From the NCBI GenBank assembly GCA_028554795.2, contig CM068842.1, positions 53,519,608-53,583,607 on the forward strand: 64,000 nt of DNA, written 5' to 3'. The first letter of the stretch is position 1. The number at the start of each line of letters is the position of its first letter. The stretch comes from Sinohyriopsis cumingii. Its lineage: Eukaryota > Mollusca > Bivalvia > Unionida > Unionidae. Positions 48,730-60,307 of this stretch are shown here, piece after piece. The notes under the pieces were generated by a model. The model saw only the letters and a program-made list of their open reading frames with translations. It was not told the origin of the DNA and made no database searches. Position numbers and translations under genes: made by a program.

Positions 48730-50690
48730 CCTATTATATCTTGTTCATTTTCTTGTTTTTCTCTGTCTTGTTATTCTTATTATTGTTCTTCTTCTTGTTT
48801 TACTTCGTCCTGATCTCCTTGTTCTTGTTCTTAGTGTTCTTGTTCTTGTTTTTCTTCTTAATGTTCGTCTTGCTCTTGCTCTTATTCTTCATGTTTGTGT
48901 CCTTCTTCATCTTGTTCTTCTTGTTCGTCTTCTTGTTATTGTTTTTTCTTCATCTTGTTCTTTATGTTCTTGTTCTGTTTGTTCTTCTTCTTGTACTTGT
49001 TTCCTCTTCTTCTTGTTCGTCTTGTACTTGTTCTTTTGGTTCTTCTTCTTCATGTCCTTGTTCTTAATGATCATGTTAAACTTGTTCTTGTTCTTCTTGT
49101 TCTAATTTCTTCTTTTTGTTCTTGTTTCTCTTGTGCTTGTTCTTCTTCGTGTTCATTTTGTTCTGTTTCTTCTTGTTCTTGTTCTTGCTCTTCTCCTTTT
49201 TCTTGTTCTTGTTCTTGTCCTTGTTCTTCTTTTTTCTCTGCTTGTTGTTCTTCGTCTTGTTATTGTTCTTCTTCAATTTTCTTCTTCGTCTCTTTCTTGT
49301 CTTTGTTTTTGTTCTTTTTCCACTTGTTTTTGTTCTTTTTTGTTCTTGCTGTTCTTGTTAATATTGTTCTTATTGTTCTTGTTGTTCTTGATGTTCATCT
49401 TCTTGTTCTTGATCTTCCACTTCTTTTTGTTCATCTTTTCCTTCTTCTTTTTGTTCTTCCTATTCCTGTTCTTTTTCGTGTTCTTCTTGTTCTTGTTCTT
49501 TTAGTTCTTGTTTTTGTTATTCTTGTTTTTATTCTTATTATTATTATTATTGTTCTTCTTGTTCTGGTTCATCTTGTTTTTCATCTTGTTCATCTTCTTC
49601 TTCTTGTTCTTATTTTGTTCTTGTTCTTCTTATTAGTTTTGTTCTTCTTCTTGTTCTTTTCCTTGTTCTTCTTTTTCTTGTTCGGGTTGTTTTTCTTCTT
49701 GTACTTCATATTTTAATTCTTCTTATTTATCCTGTCCTTGTTATTCTTCTTCTAGTTCTTGTCATTCGTTTTATTTATCTTCATGTTATTCATATTCTTC
49801 TTCTAATTCTTGTTCTTCTTGTTCTTGTTCTTCTTGTGCGGGTTCTTCAGTTTTTTTCTTGTTCTTGTTTTTGTTCCTATTCTTCTTATTCTTGTCCTTC
49901 TTTTTCTTCTCTTTGGTCTTCTTCCTCTTCTTTTCCTTATTCTTATTCTTATTATTCCACACCTTATTCTTGTTTTTCTTGTTCTTTATCTTTTTCTTGT
50001 TCTTGTTCATGTTATTGTTCTTCTTCTGGTTCCTTTTTTGTTCGTGCTCTTCTTGTTCTTTCTGTTCTTGTTCTTGTTCATGTTCTTGTTCATGTCTTTT
50101 TTCTTCTTATTCTTGTTCTTCTTGTTCTACTTGTTGTTCTTCTCGTTCTCATTGTTCTTCTTGTTCCTGTTATTGTTCTTCGTGTTCTACTTGTTCTTCG
50201 TGATCTTCGTCATGTTCGTCTTGTTCTTGTTCTTCTTGCTCTTCTCCTTATTGTTCTTCTTTCGTCTTCCTTTTGATCTTATTCTTGTGTCTCATGTGCT
50301 TCTTATTATTCTTCTCCTTCTTCTTCATCTTCTTCCTGTTCTTGTTCTTGTTTGTGTTCTCCTTGTTCTTGTTATTTTAGTTCTAGTTCTTGTCCTTCTT
50401 GTTCTCGTTCTTTTTCAAGTTATTCTTCTTCTTGCTCTTATTCTGTTTAAGTTCTAGTTCTTGTTCTACTTCTCAGTCTTTTTCATCTTCTTGTCCTTTT
50501 CCTTGTTTGTCTTGTTGATTTGTTTGGCTTGATCTTCATGTTTTTGTTTTCTTCTTACTCTTGTTCTTCTTGTTCTTGTTCTTCTTGATCTTGTTCTCTC
50601 TTGTTCTTGTTCGTATTCTTCTTGTTCTTCTTATTATTCTTCTCCTTGTTCTTGTTCTTCCTCTTGTTCTTCTTCTTGTTCTTGTTGTTA
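48730..50690. repeat. 2-kb pyrimidine-rich (TTCTTG)n-like satellite
   Basis: About 1.95 kb made almost entirely of degenerate TTC, TTG, CTT and TTTT units ('ttcttgttcttgttcttc'), with very few A on the + strand. Stop codons need A, so all three + frames stay open (Phe/Leu/Val-rich or Ser/Cys-rich), and the - frames are Lys/Asn/Glu-rich. None of these is a gene. It begins 340 bp after gene 3, following a (TTA)n run at 48541-48562. The strand asymmetry favours triplex or R-loop structures. Confidence 0.95.
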
Positions 50691-53600
50691 GAAGAATCTG
50701 GGATGTTTGGATAGCTTGCTTTATGACCAAAATGGACTAGTTGCGGCCACAGCTTTTTTTTAATACTTTGCATTTTGACACCCTTTACTTAGCAGGTCCA
50801 TATTTTCTGAATCATTTTCATAAGCAAAAATGTAATAGCTCTTTTGTTTTTTTAATTACGCATTATGACTGAATATTATATAAGCTTGTCATTCATCGTT
50901 GTTACTTAAATTTCCCCGGCATGAGTGTAATGCATTTTTTTTACAATATAACCCTTTATTGATTTTGACGATACATTTTGGAAATTAGGTTGGAGTATAT
51001 GTTACTAGAGAAATTGACTTTTTAACCCGTAACAACCATAAGTGATCTGTATTCCTTTAACACAAAATGGATTGGTAACTACAATGGTACAACACCAGCT
51101 GTATCCCCATTACAAATATATCAAAGTATGCATTACTTCATATATACACCTTAAACTTTCGGTATATTTGGGTTTATAATTTAATAAGTGCACTGTGTCT
51201 TGTTGGAACAACGACCGTACGTTTATCGTTACGTAGAGTCGATTAAAACTCGGAGAGACAAGGCACAAGGATATTAATTGTTTCGAAAATTTCTCTTTTG
51301 AAAAAGAATAACGGTACAATCGGAAACAGATTTAGAATTTGAGAAAAAGAACAGCTTTAAAATATATGCAGATGAATATACATTTTTAAAAAAAAAAAAC
51401 CGCCTAAAACGTTTTTAACAACATATATTACCTCCAAGAAAACAAGAACAGATGAAACTTTGGTACGAGTCAGTCCAGGGAAAAAAACAGAGATATATGA
51501 TTGAGTTACTTTATTATACTTATCAAAGTGGTTAATCTGTGAATATTACTATAACAAAGTACAAAATGGAAAGCAAATATGTGATAGAATGGGACTAGCC
51601 GTGGCTAATGCAGATTCATTATGTATTGATATAGATTCATTCTGTACTGAGACACAAAACCTTTATATCAAATGAAAACGTAATATTTTAAGACACTATT
51701 GGATATCCAAAAGGCAACGTGTTTGACTTGCAAAAATAAGAAACAACGGTATCCCAAGTTGACAACGATGAACTAGCCAGTACACCTACGAAAGATTTGT
51801 GTTGGAGCAGAACAAAACTATACGTATTCAAGACCGTGCAAAACGAAGAGAATGTTATATTTAAAAAAGCAATAAAAAGTATTTTTAACATTTCGAGATG
51901 TACTTTGTCTACTTTATGAGAAGAAATTTACCAAGACATGAATTTACTCATGCCATATAATCAGGAGACGTGTAGCATCACAACAGTTATTAAGTTCTTA
52001 TGATGACAAACGGTTTTTGGTTGAGAAAGGTAAGACTCGTTACCTTACTGAAGAATGATGTAATGAACCCGAAACTTTAAACATATTTAAAAGTTTTGTC
52101 CTTTCTCTCTTGTTCAAAATCATCTAATATATAGTATTTTGATTAATAGGTGATTATGTTATATTTAGTAAAGATTGTTTCCGTTGCTCTTTTGTCTTTC
52201 TTACAGAAATCGACCACAAATTATGTATTTGTTCTCAAATATTGTATTGGTACTATCACACGATCATGCACACATACATTTCCACATGTTCACCACTCGA
52301 AGTTAGTTTGGTTACTTTTTTTGTTGTTGTCATGGGTACGGAGGTCATTAATTAGAAGCAAAATATTTATTTATTAATAGATATCAACCACAAACTCTAA
52401 CTAATTATTCAATTTTCCTGCAGCAATAACACGATACAATGTAACCACTGAAGAAATGTTTTATTGAGTTAGCACCCCCATACAGGGCAAGTGAGACATT
52501 AAAACATCAGATCACCTAGCACTATTTTCAGAGGTACACATGTTAAAATATGTAAACCAACCTGGCTATATATATTAATTACAGCATAATATGCGTCACT
52601 CAGAAGAATAGACATGTTTATATTTTGGAGTGCTTATAAAATTTATTTTCAATAAATACTTTATTTTTAATAAAACTATAATCATTTCATGGAACAGCTA
52701 AAGAAATCTATTTTAATATAACCAAAGCTAAAATTGAGCCTAATACACGTAATGCAAACTGTCATGGAAACTAAAATTGTCTGCAATCTTTACGAAGCAA
52801 AAACAAAGAGAAAAGATTGCCGAAGAAAAGAAGGCGTCATGGATCTTGTGGAAAAAAAAAACTGGTGAAGGCGATGAACCTCGAAATCTCAATCTAAGCT
52901 CTGCCATTCGTTTTGAAGCTAGAGCGGAATATGAGTTGAGTGAACATTTTCCAATAAGCTTGAATCGAATATAATGAATGTGGATGTTTCTAACAATGAC
53001 AATTAAACACAAACATCGAATCTTCGCTCATCACTAAATGTTGTGGAACTTCGTTGTTATGAATCTAACCGGATTTTGGCGTTTGTGGTTGGACCTAGTG
53101 ATGATGCATGGAGTGTCAAAAGTGAGCGATATGTTTATTTATGACATGTATGTTTACAGATAAATAATTAATGAAACCATAAATCACAATTTATATCAAT
53201 CTCGCACGAACTAATGTAAATATAAGACTGAACCGCTTAACATGTGGATATGCACAAGAACTATGTCATATTCTAATGACGTGCTGAATTGAATCGAGTA
53301 TTAAAAAACAAACTTTCCACAGATTAGCTCGCATGTATATTGAGCATTTAAATAGGTATGAAATTCCATCAACGTAGTCGATGTGAATCCTGTCCGTTCG
53401 CACTTCACTCTGCTGAAACTGGTATACTCGCTTGTGACTGATAAGTTGTTCTGCTGATTTAGAAATGTTACGACTCAAGGTCTTAAACTAAGTAATACAA
53501 ATGAGTGAATCCAACAATTTAAGTAAACTTAACAAATAATATTTTTCTCCTAGGATATACATTAAAAATTCAAAAGACACTTACAGTATTGTGAATTAAA

Positions 53601-54009
53601 TCCTGTAGATTCCTAAATGTCCTATCAAACGCACAAAAGCTTAGCGTGATTAGAATGAAATTCGATAGTCCTAAATGTCTTTATATGCCACGTTAATATA
53701 ATCCAGATCGTCTCTGAACGGTTTCTAAATAATTCCAAAGAAGAGTTTTGGTCCAAAAAGTCAATGAGCTCATTTCAATTCAAATGAATAATTTTTAAAT
53801 AAATGATCCCTCTCAAATTATTTCTGAACACAAATGAAAATCGTTCCAAAACCAATCTTACAACATGAATGAAGAATTTGTTTATAAAACCAATATTTAT
53901 ATGCAAACTGTCCCAGATCAATGATGCACCAGAATCCTCTATAATTCCCTATTTCGAATGGAAAATTCCATGAAATTGTCAGCAAGATCGTTTCTATCAA
54001 AGTATGACT
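50691..54009. other. Non-coding stretch
   Basis: No supported gene. Lys/Glu-rich short frames at 52740-53012 have no motif. The sequence near 53700-53850 weakly resembles 55840-56000, suggesting an old duplication flanking the Gypsy remnant. Confidence 0.4.
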
Positions 54010-55480
54010 TTGATAACAAGGTTAGACCTTGAACTCAGATTTTATCAATTACCATAAAAACATGACAAAACTCCAGTAGTCACAACCCATTTGTATCCTC
54101 TTGAATCAATATCACTTGCATTAACATACATTTTAAATAAATGATTAATATCTGCACTCTCAAGTATTTCCTTTAATTTATCAAAATTGTCTTGACATTT
54201 GTCAGATCAGTGAAATTTGCATTTCCTACTGAACAAAGTGGTCAGGGGTTAAGCAATTTTGGACAAATCAATGCAACATTTCTAATAATATCCACCGATA
54301 CCCCGAATTCACATTAGTTGCTTTCCAGTGATACTCACTGGGTATTTAGAGATAGCCTTGACCTTAACTTCTAGAGTTTAACTTCACCTATTCCAACAAT
54401 ATGGTCTAAATGTAATACAAGCACTCACTTGACCTAAATTGTCAAATTTGCATGACTGAGTCGATCAAACAATTTCCGTGTGGTTTCCAAGTGATTATTC
54501 CAGGTATCGTTTGTTGATGATAATGACATCGATGTAAGCCTCACAATTCTCTAGACTAGATGTTATCATGCTCATTAAATGCTGGAATGTTGACGGCGAA
54601 TTTTATACCAAACGGCATCGCTTTATATCAGTAAAGTCCGTCTGGAATACCAAATGCCGAAACTGATTGTGCCCTTTATGTGAGTGGAATTTTCCAGGAT
54701 ACTTTCAAGAGGTCAAACATGGTGACATATTTTGTATTTCCAGTGTTGTCAGTGCAGTCATCTACTATTGTCATTTGAAATTAATCAGTTTTGGTGACAC
54801 GCTTGACTTTTCTAAAGTTAGTACACTTTAGCAATGTGTTATCATGTTTAGGCACAAGGATACATGGTGAACTCCGATTACTTTTACTAGGTTCTATAAA
54901 ATCATGCTCCAGTAGATCAATAATTTCTTTATTCAAATATACCTGCTTGTGAGGATTCATCCTGTAAGGATGCTATTTCACAGATGTAGAATCAATAATC
55001 TCATTGGCATAATATATTTGTTTTGTTCTTGTTGGAACATCAGAACGTAAGTGCTCAAATTTCCATAATAGCTGCTTTTAGTTCATTATTTTACTGTATA
55101 AAGTGTCTGGTCTAGATTGTTAACATTTCTGAACCCCGAAGATGGATTAAATTAAAATCAATACAGTCAGACTATATTCCCTCGTTTACGTAGTCACTGT
55201 ATGGCACAAGTACAACTATATTTAATTTAATAATTTAATGGGATATCCATACCAAAATACTCTTTTAACAGATTTATATGACAGAGTTGTAACTGTTTCC
55301 GTCTCCAAGGATGGTTAATGATGTCATTTACGTCATTTACTTTCTTTTCAATTGTATAAGGACAATACTATTTTGCCCAAAGATGATTTTGAGGTGTGTA
55401 CAAGTTGGTCGAAACTCCATCACCAGGCTAAAAGCTTCTTTTCTTTGTATTTTATCATACCTTAATTTAATTTTTGACTG
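54010..55480 (-). mobile_element. Decayed Gypsy retrotransposon fragment, Gmr1-like gene order
   Basis: On the - strand, in transcription order: an integrase C-terminal tail with LCHINLLKEYF (about 55292-55260); then SSPCILVPKHDN (about 54872-54837) and NFRKVKRVTKTD of the reverse transcriptase; LLKVSW.IPLT and MPFG (54619-54608); the catalytic strand YIDVII (54536-54519), where families usually have YIDD; and RNase H linker-like residues (GIGGYY near 54300) and SDKCQDNFDKLKEILESAD (near 54200). Stops and frame changes occur throughout. Integrase upstream of reverse transcriptase is the order of Gmr1-like Gypsy elements and the reverse of ordinary Gypsy. No LTRs were located. Confidence 0.78.
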
Positions 55481-56833
55481 AATAGGGTGAAGATTAGTCA
55501 TAAGCCTTTGACGAATTATATTTGAAATCGTAGATATAGTCTAGAATATTAATCCTTGAATCTTTATTCTGTTGCTTATATTTCAGCTTGTAGCAATCAG
55601 AAATGACGTTCCCTTTCTGTTTATAATAAGTGCACGTAGGAAGACATCATGATTTCTGATTGGTTTTATGAGAATTATGATTTCTAACAGTTGTGATAGT
55701 TTGAGATTTGAAAGTACTCGTAATGTGTTTATTTTTACCAAAATACTGCTAATAAGAAAACTTACTGGCAAACGAACTTTGTGAGTCCAGAAATAATCAT
55801 CATGTTCCAACGTTTCCATCTTTATTCATCAAGATATAACACAATGATGTAGTCCAGATTGTCTTTGAGTGAGTTTTTAATAATTTGAAATAATGAGTCT
55901 ATTGTTTCAATGAGTATTTTAGTAATTCCAATGTAAATATTTCTTCTCGAATTTATCTGAACATAACGAGAAACTCTGCCCACAGATTCCCAAAAACTGA
56001 TATGACACAGGAAAGAACAATTGTGTAATAAATCCCCATTTATAAATATCTCCACTTGACCTTCATCGAAATAGAATGCTCAGGAATGGGGAAGTTATGG
56101 GTCGTTTCAAACTGTAAAATTCCAAAGTTGATAGAATATTCTGAACCCAAAAAGATTTGTGTGCATATTATTTGCAACGTACAAACATGTGCAAAAGTCA
56201 ACTATGTAAAATAATTGTTTACAAATGACCATTATCTTAAAGTACAACCTACAATGATAGACAAAAGTTAAACACATTATAGACATACTTAACACAGCAT
56301 AGTTAATGTTTGCCTAATTAAATATGTTAGCCATCATACAGAGGTGCATGATAAAGGAACATTGTTGCTTTTGTCTTAGAAGCCCATCCAAAAAAGCGGA
56401 ATATACCAAAGTGAGAACAAATTAGCAGCATGGTGTTTTACTTCTGGACTAGAGTCATCTAATAATACTCCTTTTATATATTTGTTACAAGTAATGAGAA
56501 AGCCTAAAGAATCATACTGTTATATTCATTCCTGTATGAAACTTTGTGTGTATACTGCTTCATTATCTGGAACTGAGGCACATATATTCATTCCTGTATG
56601 ACATTTTTTGTATATCATGCTTATATATGAATTGGTGAATATCTACGATACGCTCATGTACCATTTTTCTGTATCTCAACGTACGGATACTAACGACAGT
56701 GGACTTTTTATTATATAGTAGAGTTTCCTTCTAATATAGTTTTAAACAATAGTTCTAAAATTTAAAACTATTTATGTCTCGAATATATTGTGCTTTTAAA
56801 TGTCTAATTGACCTCATATTTGGTGGCCTTATT
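55481..56833. other. Non-coding stretch
   Basis: Two adjoining - strand open frames (56055-55822 and 55819-55583, 77 and 78 codons) could be a further decayed part of the Gypsy element, since they lie upstream of its integrase tail in its orientation. I see no motif in them. Confidence 0.3.
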
Positions 56834-57080
56834 ACCGGCCGAGTCATACCAAAACTTACAAAAATGGTACTAACAGCTGTCTCACTTGGCGCTCAGCATT
56901 AAGAGGTTAGTGTTAGGACTGGTCGGCCTGGTGTCAGGATAATGTAACTGGGTGGGACATCATGTTGTATGTATGCACCAGGATGCCCCATTTCAAGGCA
57001 TTATTATAAACTGCTACACTGCATACATTGTAGCGATATGACTAACAAATTGTTAAAGCAACGTTAAAAATCCAAATCAC
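56834..57080 (+). mobile_element. tRNA-derived SINE, 5'-truncated
   Basis: Same family as the three - strand copies, here on the + strand. It starts inside the tRNA head at 'ccggccgagtcatacc', runs through 'cttacaaaaatggtac', 'ggcgctcagcattaagaggt', 'ggactggtcggcctggtgtc', and ends 'gttaaaaatccaaatcaca'. The A and B boxes are missing. Confidence 0.88.
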
Positions 57081-57127
57081 ACACACTTCATATCTGTATG
57101 AATAATATACATCTACGACACAATCTG

Positions 57128-57182
57128 TGTGTGTGTTTGTGGGGGGCGCGCGCGCGTGTGTGTGTGTGTGTGTGTGTGTGTG
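57128..57182. repeat. (GT)n with (GC)n core
   Basis: GT repeats interrupted by GGGGGG and six GC/CG units, then about 18 more GT units. Alternating purine-pyrimidine sequence of this kind can adopt Z-DNA. Confidence 0.93.
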
Positions 57183-57589
57183 ATGTTCACAATATATAAA
57201 CCTGACTTCACTAATACGAATAGGTTATGCCAACTTAAATGCAATCGAAATTTTCCCATGTATGTTAGGTGCGAATGGCCTGAGGAATATTACACAAATT
57301 TTTGAGTTTCTTTTGTTCTGTTCTTATCTGTTTTAATATTCAGTTCTTCCTGTTGCTCTAAATGAAGTAAATTGGAAATTGAATCGTTCATGTCAAGGCC
57401 ATGGCTAACTATAGACGCCGTTAAATGTATTCAAATTATACTGCCTTTGCCAAATTAGCGATTCTGTGAAGACATGAAAATTGGTTACTTTGTTAAAAGC
57501 ACTGAATTGATAGTCTGATCTTTTTATTATGAAACTGTCTCATTCATTATCTATATTTGTAAATCATACTACAATAGTTGGCAAAATTG

Positions 57590-58240
57590 GACAAAGTTAA
57601 CGAAAGACGAGTTAAATTGTAAGGATTGGCAATTTGGTCAGCCTGTCCAATCACCAATCTTCGTTCTGTAATCCCTAATAAAATCACGGGGCAAAATTAC
57701 TATCTTATGATTTCCTGACATCATGCCAACAAAATTATTGCATGTTTATTTCAATTAATAAAAGTACCTTCATAAATGTGATATCACATGTTGCTGGTTA
57801 TTAATATAACAACTATTTGCGAAAGATATCCGTTAAATAGAGGAACTCATATGATTCTTCAAGGAAGGATGGATGATATTTGACATATCTTGCAATTATT
57901 TTCTTTAATGCTTGGACATGATTGTTACAAATTTTGTATCTAAAGTTCCGATTGTTTAAGTACCACTGTTCAAGTTCAATGTCATTCAGTTTTGTTGCTT
58001 CTTAAAAAAGAAAGTCTCAAAAGACTGACAAAATTACACCGGTACAAGGACAAAGATTTATTGTGGATGTAAGGATTGGTCACTTTCTGGGCATATCTTC
58101 CAATCATTATCTTAAATACGATTCCAATTGCTGAAAACAATCCTTGATATAATTACCATCATATGATTTGGTGACTGTTCATGACCGTTGAGTTGTCAAA
58201 ATTATGCACATTTCAATTGTATCCAACTATATTTTTAGAA
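57590..58240. repeat. Diverged local duplication, two ~200-bp copies
   Basis: 57600-57760 and 58065-58225 share 'tgtaaggattgg', 'ttaccatc.tatgattt' and 'caaaattat.gca..tttcaatt' in the same order. The copies are about 460 bp apart and lie just upstream of the gene 4 promoter. Confidence 0.55.
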
Positions 58241-58303
58241 CATTTCATCATTTAGTCTATTATCAACATCCGGCAAAAGTTAAAATTTGTCTTTCTCCGC
58301 CAT

Positions 58304-58313
58304 GAAATCGAAA
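58304..58313 (+). promoter_or_regulatory. IRF/ISRE-like element, IL-17 gene 4
   Basis: GAAATCGAAA fits the interferon-regulatory-factor core GAAANNGAAA and lies 30 bp upstream of the TATA box. No kappaB site was found in this promoter. A 10-bp AT-rich motif can arise by chance. Confidence 0.35.
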
Positions 58314-58343
58314 TGTAATTGTTTGTACCAAACGATAGAGGGC

Positions 58344-58351
58344 TATATAAA
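58344..58351 (+). promoter_or_regulatory. TATA box, IL-17 gene 4
   Basis: TATATAAA lies 85 bp upstream of the first in-frame ATG, predicting a start near 58375. No ATG lies between that point and 58429. Confidence 0.6.
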
Positions 58352-58428
58352 GTCTAGGTTTCCTCCATAGGTTTAGATAAACAAACCGATCTAGGCAAAA
58401 TTTAAACTGATACCCTAAGAAAACTAAA

Positions 58429-58576
58429 ATGATTAAACAACGTACGACTTCTATGAGCATCGTGGTAAGTGTTCAATAATATAGTTCAGGAGAGCTTTTT
58501 TTTATTAAAATTAAGGCTGTTTATAAATGTGTCTTTTACGCCTAAAATCCAAGAAGAGTTACTATCTAGTAGTGCA

Positions 58577-58653
<77 letters not shown>

Positions 58654-59924
58654 ACAGCTTCTAAATGGTGTTGAGAACGAACGTCTCTCTCATTGCTGTT
58701 TTAAACTATTTAAAACTCATGTGTAAACACACACACGCAAACACACACACGCAATCACAAACACAAAGGCACAGTTGTAAATTTCTAGCTGAGTCTGTTG
58801 ATTTTAATGCAATAGTTCGAGCTAGCATCATGTTAGAGGATATAAATAGCATAAAACATAAACTTTAGTCAGCTGTTGAATGACATGGGTCATATTCATA
58901 TGTTTCGGAATTACCATTTGTAGTTCGTAATAGCATGGTGGTCAGATTTCCAAGGGTATGACAAATTGGAATACTAGCTAAAGGGAATATTGAAATCAGC
59001 TTCTTAGCTTTATTGACTGTATACGATGGATGGAGAGAGAGAGAAAAAAAAGAGAGAGAGAATCTTTTTTGCTTATTGTATTATACTAGTGGTAGTAGTA
59101 CTGCCTGATCATTAAGCGGGATTTTTTGATTGGGGAGGGTACAGGAGGTGTCTAAACTCAAAATGCAGCTGTCACTGATAGCCTTAGAAATATGTGATGT
59201 CTAGGCTTCGATTAAATCTTCAGTAAATCTTGACCATTTTATGAATTCAACCCTTACGTATAAACTATACATTCTTACTAAATTTGAAAGGAAACTCGAG
59301 GTGGATTCGAAACATACATCACGACGTAGTTTCTGCTGAGTGATTAACATTTGACTACGGATAAAATGAAACCAAAAGATATTAAAATTAGAATTACTTT
59401 TTCTTCAGATAGCATGGCTTTGGACAGTCCTTTGCAAATCTGGTCTGGCTGAGGCAGAGGTTCGTGTACTGACATGCAGCGAGCCAGAGAATGTCACGGA
59501 CATTATTGGAAAAGAGCTTCTGAACATGTACGAAACCGAATTTACATTCAAAATCGTTCCAAATTACGAATCATCGCAAGAGACTATTTTCATCGACGAC
59601 CACCATAGTCGTAGAGTATTAATATACGGGCAAGATACATGTCCAAGGACGCTGCATCGCCAAGGTGATTTAGCTGATCATGCTATTTGCCCTTGGTCCG
59701 TAGAGATGCATTATGACAAAAACAGAATTCCTACGAATATAGCTCGTGCCAAGTGTAGTTGTATCAACTGTAGAAGAACGTCAGGCAGATGTAGCCCTAT
59801 CATGTCTTTCTTGCCAGTGGTTAGAAAAACGTGTAACATTATAACAGGCTTATACCAGTATAACGGAATGATTGAATCGGTGCCCGTTGGTTGTACATGC
59901 GATAAAGCTTCCACAGGACAATGA
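58429..59924 (+). CDS. IL-17 family cytokine, gene 4 (two exons)
   Basis: Exon 1 codes 58429-58464 (12 codons, MIKQRTTSMSIV) and ends GTG|GTAAGT. A second in-frame ATG at 58453 would give only MSIV. The intron is 58465-59408 (944 bp, acceptor TTTTTCTTCAG). Exon 2 codes 59409-59924. The splice is phase 0 and the product is 183 residues. The signal peptide combines a basic N-region (KQR) with the core MSIVIAWLWTVLC; cleavage is likely after AEA, near residue 28. The cytokine domain has ICPWSVEMHYDKNRIP (105-120), ARAKCSCINC (124-133), Cys140, LPVVRKTC (147-154) and VPVGCTC (170-176). Its first ATG-bearing open frame in exon 2 (59526) is internal and misses the first 39 exon-2 residues. Expected to be a secreted IL-17 receptor ligand. 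The intron holds a 72-bp AT microsatellite. Confidence 0.92.
58579..58650. repeat. (AT)n microsatellite in the gene 4 intron
   Basis: About 36 AT units, followed 75 bp later by CACA-rich repeats (58728-58760). Confidence 0.96.
59030..59062. repeat. (GA)n tract in the gene 4 intron
   Basis: Interrupted GA repeats, 350 bp before the acceptor. Confidence 0.85.
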
Positions 59925-59966
59925 TGCTGCTTAAGAAATGGATCAGTTTCTGTCCATTTGCACGTG

Positions 59967-60128
59967 ACTGTGAAGATCGTCTTTGACTTTTTTTGTCTGA
60001 CTATTGACTCAAAGCTTATCTTTAACTTGTTTATCTGACTATTGACTCAAAGCTTGTCTTCAACTTTTTTGTCTGACTATTGACTCAAAGATTGTCTTTG
60101 ACTTTTTTCAGACTATTGACTCAAAGCA
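59967..60128. repeat. ~37-bp tandem repeat in the 3' flank of gene 4
   Basis: About four copies of 'tctgactattgactcaaag' followed by 'cttgtctttaactttttt' start 40 bp after the stop codon, so they probably lie in the 3' UTR. TGACTCA in each copy is a perfect AP-1 consensus. Confidence 0.9.
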
Positions 60129-60301
60129 TAACACTAGCCGAAAGCAATAATCGTTTAAATTTATAAACTTTAAAAGGAACAATATTATTTTTCAAACCTT
60201 CGTTAAATTCTAATCATTTCTTTATATTCTGCAAATGGTATTCTTTCCTTTTCTTGTGCATTTTTAAACAATTAAGTTAACAATCATTTTGAACTATCTG
60301 T

Positions 60302-60307
60302 AATAAA
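60302..60307 (+). promoter_or_regulatory. Polyadenylation signal candidate, gene 4
   Basis: AATAAA lies 378 bp after the stop codon, followed by a GT-rich stretch ('cagtttgttgata'). It would place the tandem repeat in the 3' UTR. Confidence 0.4.

Noticed and set aside
48665-50773. Open frames of up to 273 codons on both strands
   Set aside because: They come from the pyrimidine-rich satellite, which lacks A and hence stop codons. Their Phe/Leu/Val, Ser/Cys or Lys/Asn runs are not proteins.
59526-59528. ATG 59526 as start of gene 4
   Set aside because: It would give a cytokine without a signal peptide. The frame is open upstream to an acceptor at 59408 and joins in phase to a good first exon.
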